Shown here piece after piece: positions 25,931 through 33,847 of a stretch of 64,000 nucleotides of DNA. The notes under the pieces are model-generated. The model ran no database searches. It saw nothing but the letters and a program-made list of their open reading frames with translations, and was not told the origin of the DNA. A program made the position numbers and the translations under genes. Origin of the DNA: RSA9 sp036381195 (GTDB taxonomy: Bacteria; Gemmatimonadota; Gemmatimonadetes; Longimicrobiales; RSA9); the NCBI GenBank assembly GCA_036381195.1, contig DASVDH010000127.1, positions 68,645 through 132,644 of the forward strand. The letters are read 5' to 3'. Numbering within the stretch: the first letter of the stretch is position 1; every line of letters begins with the position of its first letter.

Positions 25931-27238
25931 TCAGCGCGCCTTGGCGGCCGCGTCCGCCTCTGCGTCCGCGACCAGCGCGCGCATCACCGCGTTCCGCAGG
26001 CCGTTCACGTTCGGGTAGTAGCCCTCCTCATCGCGGCCGACGTTCTGCCGGTTCGTCAGCAGCACCACGGCCAGCCCGTACCGCGGAACGCCCGCGACGT
26101 ACGTGCCCGTGAACCCCGTGTGCGCGAAGCTGCCCTCCGGCAGCTCGCGCGGCATCATCCAGCCGAGGCCGTGGCCGTGGCGGTCCCGCGTCAGGAACGC
26201 GTCCACCGTCTCCGGCCGCAGGTAGCGCGTGCCGGCGTACTCGCCCCGCCGGAGCAGCAGGTCCAGCAGCACGCGCAGCTCCGCCGCCGTCGAGAACAGG
26301 CCCGCGTGCCCGGCGACCCCTCCGTGCGCGTAGTACGCATTCCCGTCATCGACCTCGCCCACGAGCGTGTACGTGCGCCAGCCGTCCCACGCGGCCGGGT
26401 CCCCGGCGTAGTCGTAGCCGAACGCCGTGTCGTACACCATCTGCCGCTCGTACGGGTTGCCGTGCTCCGTCGCCGCGAATTCGTGAAAGCCGTGCTCGCG
26501 CGGGTTGAACACCGTGCTGGAGAGCCCCAGCGGCGCGTACAGCTCCTCACGGACGAACACGTCCAGTGGGCGGCCGCTGACCCGCTCCACGATGTAGCCC
26601 AGCAGCATGAAGCCGAGGTCGCTGTAGTGGCGGCCAGCGCCGACCTCGAATTCGAGCGGCAGCGTCCGGATGTGCGCGAGGGCCTCGGCCGCGTTCCTCG
26701 CGTGGTAATAGATCGGCTGCCAGCGGTTGAGCCCGGAGGCGTGCTGGAGCAGGTGTCGCACCGTGATCGCGGCGTGCGGCGGGTCGCTCAGCTCGGGCAG
26801 GTAGCGGCCGACGGGGGCATCGAGCTCGAGCCGCCCGCGGTCCACGAGGAGCATGACGGCGAACGTCGTCGCCATCACCTTCGTGACGGAGGCCAGGTCG
26901 AAGAGCGTGCTCGTGCGCATCGGGCGCGGCCGTTCGAGCCGCACAACGCGCCCATCCCGCAGCTCATAGAGTTGCGCGTAGCCGTAGGCGCGCTCGTGCA
27001 GCACACGGCCGTGCTGCGCCACGAGCAACACCGCGCCCGGCACCTGCTCTCGCGCCACCGCGTCCGCCACGATGCTGTCCGCCTGCGCGATGCCGCGGGC
27101 GAGGCCGGGGCCGGGGGGCTGCGCCGCAGCGGCAAGCGGGCCGAGAAGGAGCACGAGGCCGGCGAAGGCCGGCGGGAAAGGAAGGGCAGGGTAGCGGCGG
27201 AGCAGCGTGGCGCCGCGTGGCGCGTGATCCGGACTCAT
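25931..27238 (-). CDS. Exported serine hydrolase, class C beta-lactamase / DD-peptidase fold
   Basis: A 435-residue protein with a signal peptide (FAGLVLLLGPLAAAAQ) and a beta-lactamase-type transpeptidase fold. Visible catalytic motifs: S-X-X-K in DLASVTKVMATT, Y-S-D in HYSDLGFMLLGY (Asp replaces the usual Asn of Y-X-N) and H-T-G in FAHTGFTGTYVAG. The ATG at 27238 has GGAGG just upstream. Family members include esterases, peptidoglycan peptidases and true beta-lactamases; the wide homology does not allow a substrate call. Convergent with the asparaginase gene. Confidence 0.88.
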   Translation of the reverse strand: MSPDHAPRGATLLRRYPALPFPPAFAGLVLLLGPLAAAAQPPGPGLARGIAQADSIVADAVAREQVPGAVLLVAQHGRVLHERAYGYAQLYELRDGRVVRLERPRPMRTSTLFDLASVTKVMATTFAVMLLVDRGRLELDAPVGRYLPELSDPPHAAITVRHLLQHASGLNRWQPIYYHARNAAEALAHIRTLPLEFEVGAGRHYSDLGFMLLGYIVERVSGRPLDVFVREELYAPLGLSSTVFNPREHGFHEFAATEHGNPYERQMVYDTAFGYDYAGDPAAWDGWRTYTLVGEVDDGNAYYAHGGVAGHAGLFSTAAELRVLLDLLLRRGEYAGTRYLRPETVDAFLTRDRHGHGLGWMMPRELPEGSFAHTGFTGTYVAGVPRYGLAVVLLTNRQNVGRDEEGYYPNVNGLRNAVMRALVADAEADAAAKAR

Positions 27239-27454
27239 CGAGCCTCCATGAAACGAGGAAGCGCGCAGGCGGAAACTGCCCGCGCGCTTCGCATCCGGCA
27301 AGTGTCCCGGTGTCGGCGCGTTCGCGGCTCGAACCCCGGGGCCGCACGGCCGTACCTTCGCCAGCGTTGACGGGCCCGGGGGCGCGCAGGTCGCGCCGGT
27401 CCACGCCCGAGGCGCTGGAGAAGAGACGGGCCCGCGCGTCCGGGGGCGCGCGCC

Positions 27455-28273
27455 TCAGCCCCGTGCCAGCGCCGTGTCCCCCTGCGCCCCGCGGCCCCGC
27501 AGCCGCTTGGATGCCGCGCTCGCCACGAGACCGGCCAGGAGCACCGCCGCACCGAACCAGGCGGGCAGGCGGCCCCCCGCGCGGCGGCCTCCCGCGCGGC
27601 GGGCGCCGGGCACGGCGGACCGCTCCGTCGCCGCCGCGCCCGCCACGGCCGCCGTCGCCGCCATCACGGTCGCCGCCGTGCGCGTCCGCTCCACCGCCTC
27701 GGCCGCCATCCGCTCCTCGGCGTACTCGCGGTACGCCTCCGGGTAGATCGCAACGTGGTAGTGCGGCGGCCTGCGCTCGCGCGTCACGTCCACCAGACCA
27801 CGGCGCTCGAGCCCGATCAGCGCGTCCTCCAGCCAGCGCCGGCTCGCCGCATCGCGCGGCACGCGCAGGTCGATCGCCATCCCCGCCGGGTGCACGGACA
27901 GCGCATGCGCGTTCGCCGGCTGCCGCGTCGTCGGCCGCGCCAGACTCGTCACCACCAGCGGCTCGCCCGTCGCCTCACGGTACTGCCGGCCGAGCCGCTC
28001 CAGGAACGTCCGCACCTCCGGGAGCGCGTAACGGTAGCGCGCCGGACTCACATCGTAGTCCGCGTTGCCGCGCACCTCCACCAGCTCGCCCGCGGCGAGC
28101 AACTCTTTCGCGTCACGCGGCGTCTCCACGAACCGGTACCCGTTGTCTACCGCCACGCCGTGCTGCCGCTGCATCGAGCGGCGCGAGCCGCGCAGCAGCT
28201 CGCCCGCCTCCGCGACGGTCGACGCGCTCACGAGCAGGGCAAGGCCCGCCGCCACCGCGCGGAACTGGTTCAT
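27455..28273 (-). CDS. DUF5715 family exported protein, M15-like carboxypeptidase fold, with C-terminal membrane anchor
   Basis: A 272-residue protein with a signal peptide (AVAAGLALLVSASTVAEAG). The central part carries the putative zinc-ligand and catalytic pattern of M15-type D,D-/L,D-carboxypeptidases: TSLARPTTRQ, SVHPAGMAIDLRV and RRPPHYHVAIYP. This suggests trimming of peptidoglycan peptides, which is inference from motif. Unlike its paralogue at 50794-51705 it lacks LysM and instead has an Arg/Gly-rich stretch and a hydrophobic helix (AAVLLAGLVASAASKRL) near the C-terminus. A hexamer array lies 22 bases upstream of the ATG at 28273. Confidence 0.78.
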   Translation of the reverse strand: MNQFRAVAAGLALLVSASTVAEAGELLRGSRRSMQRQHGVAVDNGYRFVETPRDAKELLAAGELVEVRGNADYDVSPARYRYALPEVRTFLERLGRQYREATGEPLVVTSLARPTTRQPANAHALSVHPAGMAIDLRVPRDAASRRWLEDALIGLERRGLVDVTRERRPPHYHVAIYPEAYREYAEERMAAEAVERTRTAATVMAATAAVAGAAATERSAVPGARRAGGRRAGGRLPAWFGAAVLLAGLVASAASKRLRGRGAQGDTALARG

Positions 28274-28294
28274 CGCCCGTTCACCCCCAATCGA

Positions 28295-28336
28295 ACGAGT
28301 ACGTTTACGAGTACGAGTACGTTTACGAGTACGAGT
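28295..28336 (-). repeat. CGTACT/CGTAAA hexamer array upstream of DUF5715 gene
   Basis: Seven perfect hexamers; read on the minus strand (sense of the gene) they are five CGTACT-type and two CGTAAA-type units. The array ends 22 bases before the start codon, inside the probable 5' leader. It is related to the arrays at 25236-25283 and 44085-44126. Confidence 0.78.
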
Positions 28337-28598
28337 ACGGACGGGTCCGGGCGAGTTACGTTCACTCGCGCGCGTACTCGTGCGTGCTCCTCTCCGAAAA
28401 AACGCGCCCCGCCACCCGGCAACGGGGACGGGGCGGCGTTGAATGAGTGCTAACTTATGGTAACATAACGAGTTATATAGTCAACCCACTTGCGGAGACG
28501 GCAGGCAGGGTGGCAATGATGATGTCAAGCCCCCGGCGCGGCGGCGCGGGCCCCGGTGCGTCGGGAGCTGCGCGCCGTCGAGCGCGGCGCCGCTGCGC
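28337..28598. promoter_or_regulatory. Remainder of intergenic region with AT-rich nested palindrome
   Basis: This stretch lies between the hexamer array and a permease remnant. Its most AT-rich part (about 28447-28485) contains TAACT...AGTTA (28451-28475) enclosing TTATG-GTAA-CATAA (28455-28468), both perfect dyads sharing nearly the same centre. This is a likely repressor operator. No gene is recognised here. Confidence 0.5.
28457..28484 (-). promoter_or_regulatory. Candidate sigma-70-type promoter for the DUF5715 gene
   Basis: On the minus strand TTGACT (28484-28479) and TACCAT (28462-28457) are separated by 16 bases, in the only AT-rich stretch upstream of the gene. The -10 element overlaps the TTATGGTAACATAA dyad, so binding there would block transcription. 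The predicted leader of about 180 bases would include the hexamer array. Confidence 0.4.
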
Positions 28599-29882
28599 TC
28601 ACTCGCAACGCAGCGCCTCGACCGGATCCACGCGCGTGGCGCGGCGTGCGCCGGCCCACGACGCGAGCAGCGCGAGGGCGAGGAGCGCGGCGGTGGCGAC
28701 GGCGAGCGCGCCGGCATCGGTCACGCCCGTCCCGAGCGCTGCGTAATCGCCGTGGAGCAGGAAACGGTGGACGGGTCCGCGCAGCGCCACGACGGCGAGC
28801 ACGCCCAGGAGCGCGCCGCCGGCCGCCGCGAGGAGCCCTTCACGCGCCACGCCGGCGAGCACCTGCCGGGGCCGTGCGCCGAGCGCGATGCGGATGCCGA
28901 TCTCGCGCGTGCGCCGCCGCACCGCATCCGCGACCACGCCGTAGATGCCCAGCAGGGCGAGCAGCAGCGCGACGACGCTGCCGGCGGACGCAAGCCGGCG
29001 GTTGAAGCGCAGCTCACGGGCGAGGGGATCGCCGAGCTGCCGCTCGAGCAGCGTGCCGGCCTCGAGCACGGGGAGCCGTGGATCGAGCCGCCGGATCTCC
29101 GCGCGCATGAGAGCGGTGACGCGCGCGGGCTCGCGCGCCGCACGCGCCGCGATGACGACGCCCTCGCAGCCCAGGCAACCGCCACTGTTCCGCCAGCCCG
29201 GCGGCGGATCGCCTCCCTGCGCGAGCGGCCGGAACAGCACGGGCCTCGGCGGCTGCGCGCGCGCGGCCAGGCCGGCGGCGACCATCCTCGCGAGGTGGTG
29301 CGTGCCCTGCACGTCCTCGACGAGGCCGACGACGGTCAGCCACGGCGCGTCGCGCCCCAGCTTCAGCCGCCGGCCGATGGGATCCTGGCCGGGCCACCAG
29401 ACGCGCGCCGCGCTCTCGTTCACGACCACGACCGGCGGCGCACCCGCATCGTCTCCCTCGGTGAAGCCACGGCCGCGGACCACCGCGATGCCGAGCGTCC
29501 GGAAGTAGGACGGGCTCACCTCGTGGTAGCGGTACAGACGCTCGCGCATTGTCAGCCCGTCCGGCGCACCCTCGTACACCACGTCGGCTTCGGGCCGTGG
29601 CGGGTACTCCTGCACGGTCTCGCGCCACAGCGCCGTGCCCTCCACGATCGGGTACCGCTCGAGCGCCGCCGCGAGCTGCGCGCCAAGCTCCAGCATCCGC
29701 TGCGGCCCGTACTCCGCCGCCTCGTAGTCCGGTACGACGACGGCGACGCGGTCCGCGTCGTAGCCCACCTCCACCCCGCGGTAGCTCCGCAGCGCGGAGC
29801 CGAGCGTCACGACGAGTGTGGTCAGCATGACCACCACCGCGACCTGCACGCCGACGAGGAGCCCCCGGCGGGATGAGCGGCG
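28599..29882 (-). pseudogene. 5'-truncated ADOP/MacB-type permease remnant
   Basis: An uninterrupted reading frame that begins inside the permease family: LLVGVQVAVVVMLTTLVVTL is the characteristic mid-protein helix of acidobacterial duplicated orphan permeases. It continues through a MacB_PCD domain (RTLGIAVVRGRGFTEGDDAG, VVVNESAARVWWPGQDPIGR) and the C-terminal FtsX domain (LALLGIYGVVADAVRRRTRE, IGIRIALGARPRQVL), to a normal end (RVDPVEALRCE). The N-terminal half (about 400 residues) is missing. Upstream of 29882 the frame is unrelated and runs towards the neighbouring gene. Seen: truncation. Inferred: a deletion removed the 5' half and the start. Confidence 0.75.
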
Positions 29883-29956
29883 GGCCGCACGACATCGCGT
29901 CGTGCGGCCCGCGCCGGCTGCGCCGCCGGATCGAGTCGTCTCCGCCGAACAGCGTG

Positions 29957-30664
29957 TCAGTGCTGCGTCACGCTCAGCCCCGTGACGTACGCCTCGGTGT
30001 TGTGCGCGAAGCGGATCCCGTAGATGCCGTCCGTGGACGGGAGCTTGCCCTCGCCCAGCACGGCCGACTTGTCGTAGCTGCCGACCACGGTGCCGTTGAT
30101 CGCGCACTCGATCCTGTCGCCCTTCACGGACAGCGCGATCTCCTGCGTCACCGGCTCGCCCGGGCCGGCGGCCTTGTTCACGGCCGGGTGCTCCTCGCCC
30201 CGCCGCCCGTTGACCTGGAACGGCTCGGGGCCGAACCCGCGCACGATGAACCGGCCGTTGCCGTAGGCCGCGCAGTAGAGGTACTTCTGCTGGTCGGTGC
30301 CCAGCCCGCTGCCCGCGATGAAGACGCCGTACGGGTGCGGGTGGTTGTTCAGCGCCATGTATTTCGGCTCGCGGAACGTGGCCTTCACCGTGTAGTTGCC
30401 GGAGGCCACGTTGTCCGGGTGCCAGTAGGCGACGGCGGGGCCGGTGGTGACGTGGAGGGCATCTCCCTCCTTCGCGAGCCGCGCGTTCTCGAGGGTCGCG
30501 CCACGCCGCGCCTCCCTCGCGTCGATCTTCCCCTGCCAGCCGTCGACGAAGATGCCGCCGCTGGCGACGGTTCGGGCCGGATCATCCTGGGCCTGGGTGG
30601 CATCCGCCCGTGCGAGCAGCGCGATCGCGGCGAGGGCGGATGCGGCAACGTAGAGGCGGCGCAT
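29957..30664 (-). CDS. Exported DUF1080-like (concanavalin/LamG fold) protein
   Basis: A 235-residue protein with a signal peptide (LYVAASALAAIALLARADATQAQ) and a single beta-sandwich-like body with short Gly/Tyr-rich strands (YTVKATFREPKYMALNNHPH, YGNGRFIVRGFGPEPFQVNG, YGIRFAHNTEAYVTGLSV). This resembles the 3-keto-disaccharide hydrolase/DUF1080 family often found in secreted carbohydrate-binding proteins. A strong GGAGGAG ribosome site precedes the ATG at 30664. No obvious catalytic residues can be assigned, so binding rather than hydrolysis is possible. The permease remnant lies directly downstream. Confidence 0.7.
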   Translation of the reverse strand: MRRLYVAASALAAIALLARADATQAQDDPARTVASGGIFVDGWQGKIDAREARRGATLENARLAKEGDALHVTTGPAVAYWHPDNVASGNYTVKATFREPKYMALNNHPHPYGVFIAGSGLGTDQQKYLYCAAYGNGRFIVRGFGPEPFQVNGRRGEEHPAVNKAAGPGEPVTQEIALSVKGDRIECAINGTVVGSYDKSAVLGEGKLPSTDGIYGIRFAHNTEAYVTGLSVTQH

Positions 30665-30795
30665 GGTGCTCCTCCGGTGAAGGGGTGACCGATCGCGGGC
30701 GTCCACTATAGCGAACCCCGCGGCCGTCTGGCCATACGGCAGCACGGCCGGCCGGTTTCGCCCTCGCGCACCCTGGCGGGGGCGGCCGCCGGCGC

Positions 30796-31773
30796 TCACG
30801 TCGGCGGGTCCGGAACGGGCGGATCCGATTCGACCGGCGAGCGTGCCTTCGCCTGCCGGGGGAACATCAGGGACAGCATCATCGAGACGGCCAGGCAGAA
30901 GCCCACCACGCCGAGCGACACCGCCACGGGCACGTGGACGCCGAAGTAGCCCGCCAGCATTTTCGTGCCGATGAATGTCAGCACGACGGCGATGCCCAGC
31001 TTGAGGAAATGGAAGCGATCGATGATCCCCGCCAGCAGGAAGTACATGGATCGCAGGCCGAGGATCGCGAAGATGTTGGACGTGAAGATGAGGAACGGGT
31101 CGGTCGTGATCGCGAAGATCGCGGGGATGGAGTCCACCGCGAAGACGAGATCGGTCGTCTCGACCATGACCAGCACGACGAACAGCGGCGTCGCCAGGAG
31201 GCGGGCTCGCCCGCCGGCCCGCGCGCGCACGAAGAACCGCTGCCCCTCGTACCCCGGGGTGATGGGCAGGAACCGGCGGATCAGGCGGAGGAAGGGGTTG
31301 ACCTCGGGCTCGACGTCCACCTCGTCGTGCGTCGCCATGCGAATTCCGGTGACGACGAGGAAGGCGCCGAAGATGTAGATGATCCAGTGGAACCGCTCGA
31401 GCAGGAGCCAGCCCGCGGCGATCATCGCGCCGCGCATCACGATGGCCCCGAAGATCCCCCAGAAGAGCACGCGGTGCTGGTAGGCGGCCGGGACGCCGAA
31501 GTAGCTGAAGATGAGGATGAAGACGAAGATGTTGTCGACGGAGAGGGCGAGCTCGATCACATAGCCGGTCAGGAACTGGAGGCCTGCTTCCGTTCCGCGT
31601 GCCTGGAAGATCCAGGCGTTGAACAGGGCCGCCATCGTGACGACCACGCCCGTCCAGCGCCCGGCCTCGCCGACCGCGATGACGTGGGCCTTGCGGTTCA
31701 GCACGCCCAGGTCGACCGCCAGCATGCCGGCGATGAAGGCCGCAAATCCGATCCAGAGCCAGGTACCTGCCAT
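30796..31773 (-). CDS. TerC/Alx-family membrane protein, likely Mn2+ exporter
   Basis: A 325-residue inner-membrane protein with about nine helices. Signature acidic membrane motifs are present: AVDLGVLNRKAHVI in helix 1, ELALSVDNIFVFILIFSYF, and TTDLVFAVDSIPAIFAIT, which in this family line the metal path. TerC/Alx/YceF homologues export manganese. The ATG at 31773 (GAGGCGAG upstream) starts helix 1. A yybP-ykoY manganese riboswitch and terminator lie in the leader, so expression should rise with Mn2+. This combination makes the function assignment strong. Confidence 0.92.
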   Translation of the reverse strand: MAGTWLWIGFAAFIAGMLAVDLGVLNRKAHVIAVGEAGRWTGVVVTMAALFNAWIFQARGTEAGLQFLTGYVIELALSVDNIFVFILIFSYFGVPAAYQHRVLFWGIFGAIVMRGAMIAAGWLLLERFHWIIYIFGAFLVVTGIRMATHDEVDVEPEVNPFLRLIRRFLPITPGYEGQRFFVRARAGGRARLLATPLFVVLVMVETTDLVFAVDSIPAIFAITTDPFLIFTSNIFAILGLRSMYFLLAGIIDRFHFLKLGIAVVLTFIGTKMLAGYFGVHVPVAVSLGVVGFCLAVSMMLSLMFPRQAKARSPVESDPPVPDPPT

Positions 31774-31821
31774 CTCGCCTCGCGTCTGGGTCCCGGCGCC
31801 GGCCTGCCGGCGGGGACGGTT

Positions 31822-31877
31822 GGAAAACGAAAGGCGAGACCTTCGTCCAGAAACTGGTCTGGAACGAAGGTCTCGCC
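31822..31877 (-). terminator. Riboswitch-controlled intrinsic terminator before terC
   Basis: Perfect 14-bp stem on the minus strand: GGCGAGACCTTCGT (31877-31864) with ACGAAGGTCTCGCC (31846-31833), a small inner hairpin, then TTTCGTTTTCC. The 5' arm contains the last strand of the riboswitch aptamer, so aptamer and terminator are mutually exclusive. Confidence 0.88.
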
Positions 31878-32002
31878 CTGACACACGAGGTCGCTCCGAG
31901 ACCCCGCGGACCCGGCCGGACCGTGCGCGCCAGCGCCCGCCGCATGCGCGCAGTCTTGACGACCCGGCCGCCGAAGCAACTCCGGTGGGCTACTCCCCTT
32001 CG
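31865..32002 (-). promoter_or_regulatory. yybP-ykoY (manganese) riboswitch in terC leader
   Basis: On the minus strand the aptamer opens with CGAAGGGGAGTAGC (32002-31989), the hallmark of this riboswitch class, followed by GTCGTCAAGAC and closing with GCGAGACCTTCG. The six bases CGAAGG and CCTTCG form the P1 helix. The closing strand is shared with the terminator at 31822-31877, so Mn2+ binding would sequester it and allow read-through into terC (an ON switch, as known for this class). Confidence 0.9.
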
Positions 32003-32041
32003 GGGCTCAACCTATCGCCCCGGCGAGCCCCGGTCAACGGC

Positions 32042-32070
32042 GAGACTTGCACGCGCGCGCGGATCACCCG
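32042..32070 (+). repeat. 29-bp direct repeat copy 1 (GAGACTTGCACGCG element)
   Basis: A 29-base element beginning GAGACTTGCACGCG and ending ATCACCCG, repeated at 32103-32131 with two substitutions and a 61-base period. It lies between the riboswitch leader and the symporter gene, both of which are divergently transcribed from here. Possible binding sites of one regulator. Confidence 0.55.
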
Positions 32071-32102
32071 CCGGGTCGCGGGAGGAGGCCGTCGCGGCCG
32101 CG

Positions 32103-32131
32103 GAGACTTGCACGCGAGCGCGCATCACCCG
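32103..32131 (+). repeat. 29-bp direct repeat copy 2 (GAGACTTGCACGCG element)
   Basis: Second copy of the element at 32042-32070 (27 of 29 positions match), ending 95 bases before the symporter start. Confidence 0.55.
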
Positions 32132-32226
32132 ATCCTTCCGCGGCGTTCGGGTCCCGTGGACATTGCTTCGTGCTCAGGGGTACCCGTTCCGGAGAATCCG
32201 AGAACAGCGAAACGGATGCGCGTCTG

Positions 32227-33675
32227 ATGCTCGATCCCAGCTCGCTCGAGCGACAGCTCACGACAGACCTCCGCGACGACACGCCGGACCCGCCGAAGGG
32301 CCTCCCTCTCCACACGCGGATCCTCATCGGACTCGCGGTCGGCGCGGGGCTGGGCCTGGCCGCCAACTTCATCCTGGGGCCTGACCACCCCGGCCTGGAA
32401 GCGTTCGTCGCCCACGTCACGGAGCCCATCGGGCAACTGTTCCTGCGCCTGCTGCTCATGGTCGTCATCCCGCTCGTCTTCTCCTCCCTCGTGGTAGGGG
32501 TGGCGGGGATCGGCGACATCCGGCAGCTCGGCAGGGTCGGCCTCAAGACCTTCGCGTTCACGATCATCGTCTCCGGCATCTCGGTGGCCATCGGGCTGAC
32601 GGTCGTGAACACGATCCGCCCCGGCGAGCGGCTGGACTCCGAGGCCGCCGCCGCCATCGCGACGCGCTACGGGCCCGATGCGGAGGCAAGCATCCAGGCG
32701 GCCGAGGCGCCCCCCGACGTTCCTCCGCTCGCGCGCATCGTCAAGACGCTGATCCCGACCAACCCGTTCGCTGCGGTCGCCGGCTCCACCCCGAACCTGC
32801 TCCACCTCATGTTCTTCGGGCTGGTGCTGGGTCTCGCCGCGACGCTCGTCAGCGCGCAGACTGCCGGCCCCTTCCTCGCCTTCTTAGAGGGCCTCTACGC
32901 CGTTTCCGCGAGGATCATCGACGGCATCATGAAGCTGCTCGCTCCCTACGCCGTCGCCTGCCTCCTCTTCAGCAGCACCGCCGGCTTCGGGCTCGACCTG
33001 CTGGGCGCCCTGGGATGGTACGTCCTCGCGGTCCTGCTCGGCCTCGCGCTCCAGATGTTCGGCGTCTATTCGCTGATCCTCCGCTTCCTGGTGAGGATCA
33101 GCCCGGTCGACTTCTTCCGCCGGATCAAGACCGTCATCATGACGGCCTTCTCGACATCATCCTCCAACGCGACGCTGCCGACCGCGCTGCGCGTGTCCGA
33201 GGAGAACCTGCGCGTGCCGCGCGAGATCAATTCGTTCGTCCTCACGGTGGGCGCCACCGCGAACCAGAACGGGACAGCGCTCTACGAGGGGATCACGGTC
33301 CTCTTCCTCGCGCAGCTCGCCGGCATCGACCTCTCACTGGGCGAGCAGATCGGCGTCGCCTACCTGGCGATCCTCGGAGGAATCGGGACGGCGGGCGTCC
33401 CCTCCGGCTCCATCCCTTTCATCGTCCTCATCCTCGCGAACATCGGGGTGAACCCCGCCCTGATCGGCATCATCCTCGGGATCGACCGCATCCTCGACAT
33501 GTGCCGGACCACGCTGAACGTCACCGGCGACATCACGGCGGCGGCCTACGTCGCCCGTTCCGAGCGGTTCCCCTTGCTGGATGAGGCAGGAGAACCGGCG
33601 CCGGCACGCGAGGCGGCGCCGACGCCGGCGGACACGCTCGAGCCGGGCGGCGAGGTCAGCGGCGCCCGGGCGTGA
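32227..33675 (+). CDS. Dicarboxylate/amino acid:cation symporter (DAACS, GltP-like)
   Basis: A 482-residue inner-membrane symporter. The fold signatures are all present: serine-rich re-entrant loop TAFSTSSSNATLPTALRV, the unwound helix GATANQNGTALYEG, re-entrant loop 2 GGIGTAGVPSG, and the substrate-binding helix DMCRTTLNVTGD with Asp, Arg and Asn in the positions that bind acidic amino acids or C4-dicarboxylates. The usual NMDGT motif reads NQNGT, so one cation-coordinating Asp is replaced by Asn; cation dependence may differ. ATG at 32227 is followed by a short soluble N-terminus. A 12-bp UUCG hairpin follows directly after the stop. Confidence 0.92.
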   Translation: MLDPSSLERQLTTDLRDDTPDPPKGLPLHTRILIGLAVGAGLGLAANFILGPDHPGLEAFVAHVTEPIGQLFLRLLLMVVIPLVFSSLVVGVAGIGDIRQLGRVGLKTFAFTIIVSGISVAIGLTVVNTIRPGERLDSEAAAAIATRYGPDAEASIQAAEAPPDVPPLARIVKTLIPTNPFAAVAGSTPNLLHLMFFGLVLGLAATLVSAQTAGPFLAFLEGLYAVSARIIDGIMKLLAPYAVACLLFSSTAGFGLDLLGALGWYVLAVLLGLALQMFGVYSLILRFLVRISPVDFFRRIKTVIMTAFSTSSSNATLPTALRVSEENLRVPREINSFVLTVGATANQNGTALYEGITVLFLAQLAGIDLSLGEQIGVAYLAILGGIGTAGVPSGSIPFIVLILANIGVNPALIGIILGIDRILDMCRTTLNVTGDITAAAYVARSERFPLLDEAGEPAPAREAAPTPADTLEPGGEVSGARA

Positions 33676-33677
33676 TC

Positions 33678-33705
33678 CCGGTGCCGGGCTTCGGCCCGGC
33701 ACCGG
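33678..33705. terminator. Hairpin with UUCG tetraloop after the symporter gene
   Basis: Perfect 12-bp stem CCGGTGCCGGGC / GCCCGGCACCGG closed by TTCG, starting three bases after the stop codon of the symporter gene. No U-tract follows, so it may act as an mRNA-end hairpin or a GC-rich terminator. The following 140 bases to the convergent DUF4249 gene hold nothing recognised. Confidence 0.55.
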
Positions 33706-33847
33706 CTCGGGAGTTGCGACGTCGCGCTCGCGACCCGTGCTGCGCATCGCGAGGCCGGCGCGGACACCGCGCCGCGGCATCGGCTGTGATCTCTCGGGAT
33801 GGGAACCCGACCGCGCGGCGGAGGAGGGAGGAGTGCGGCGCCGGCCG

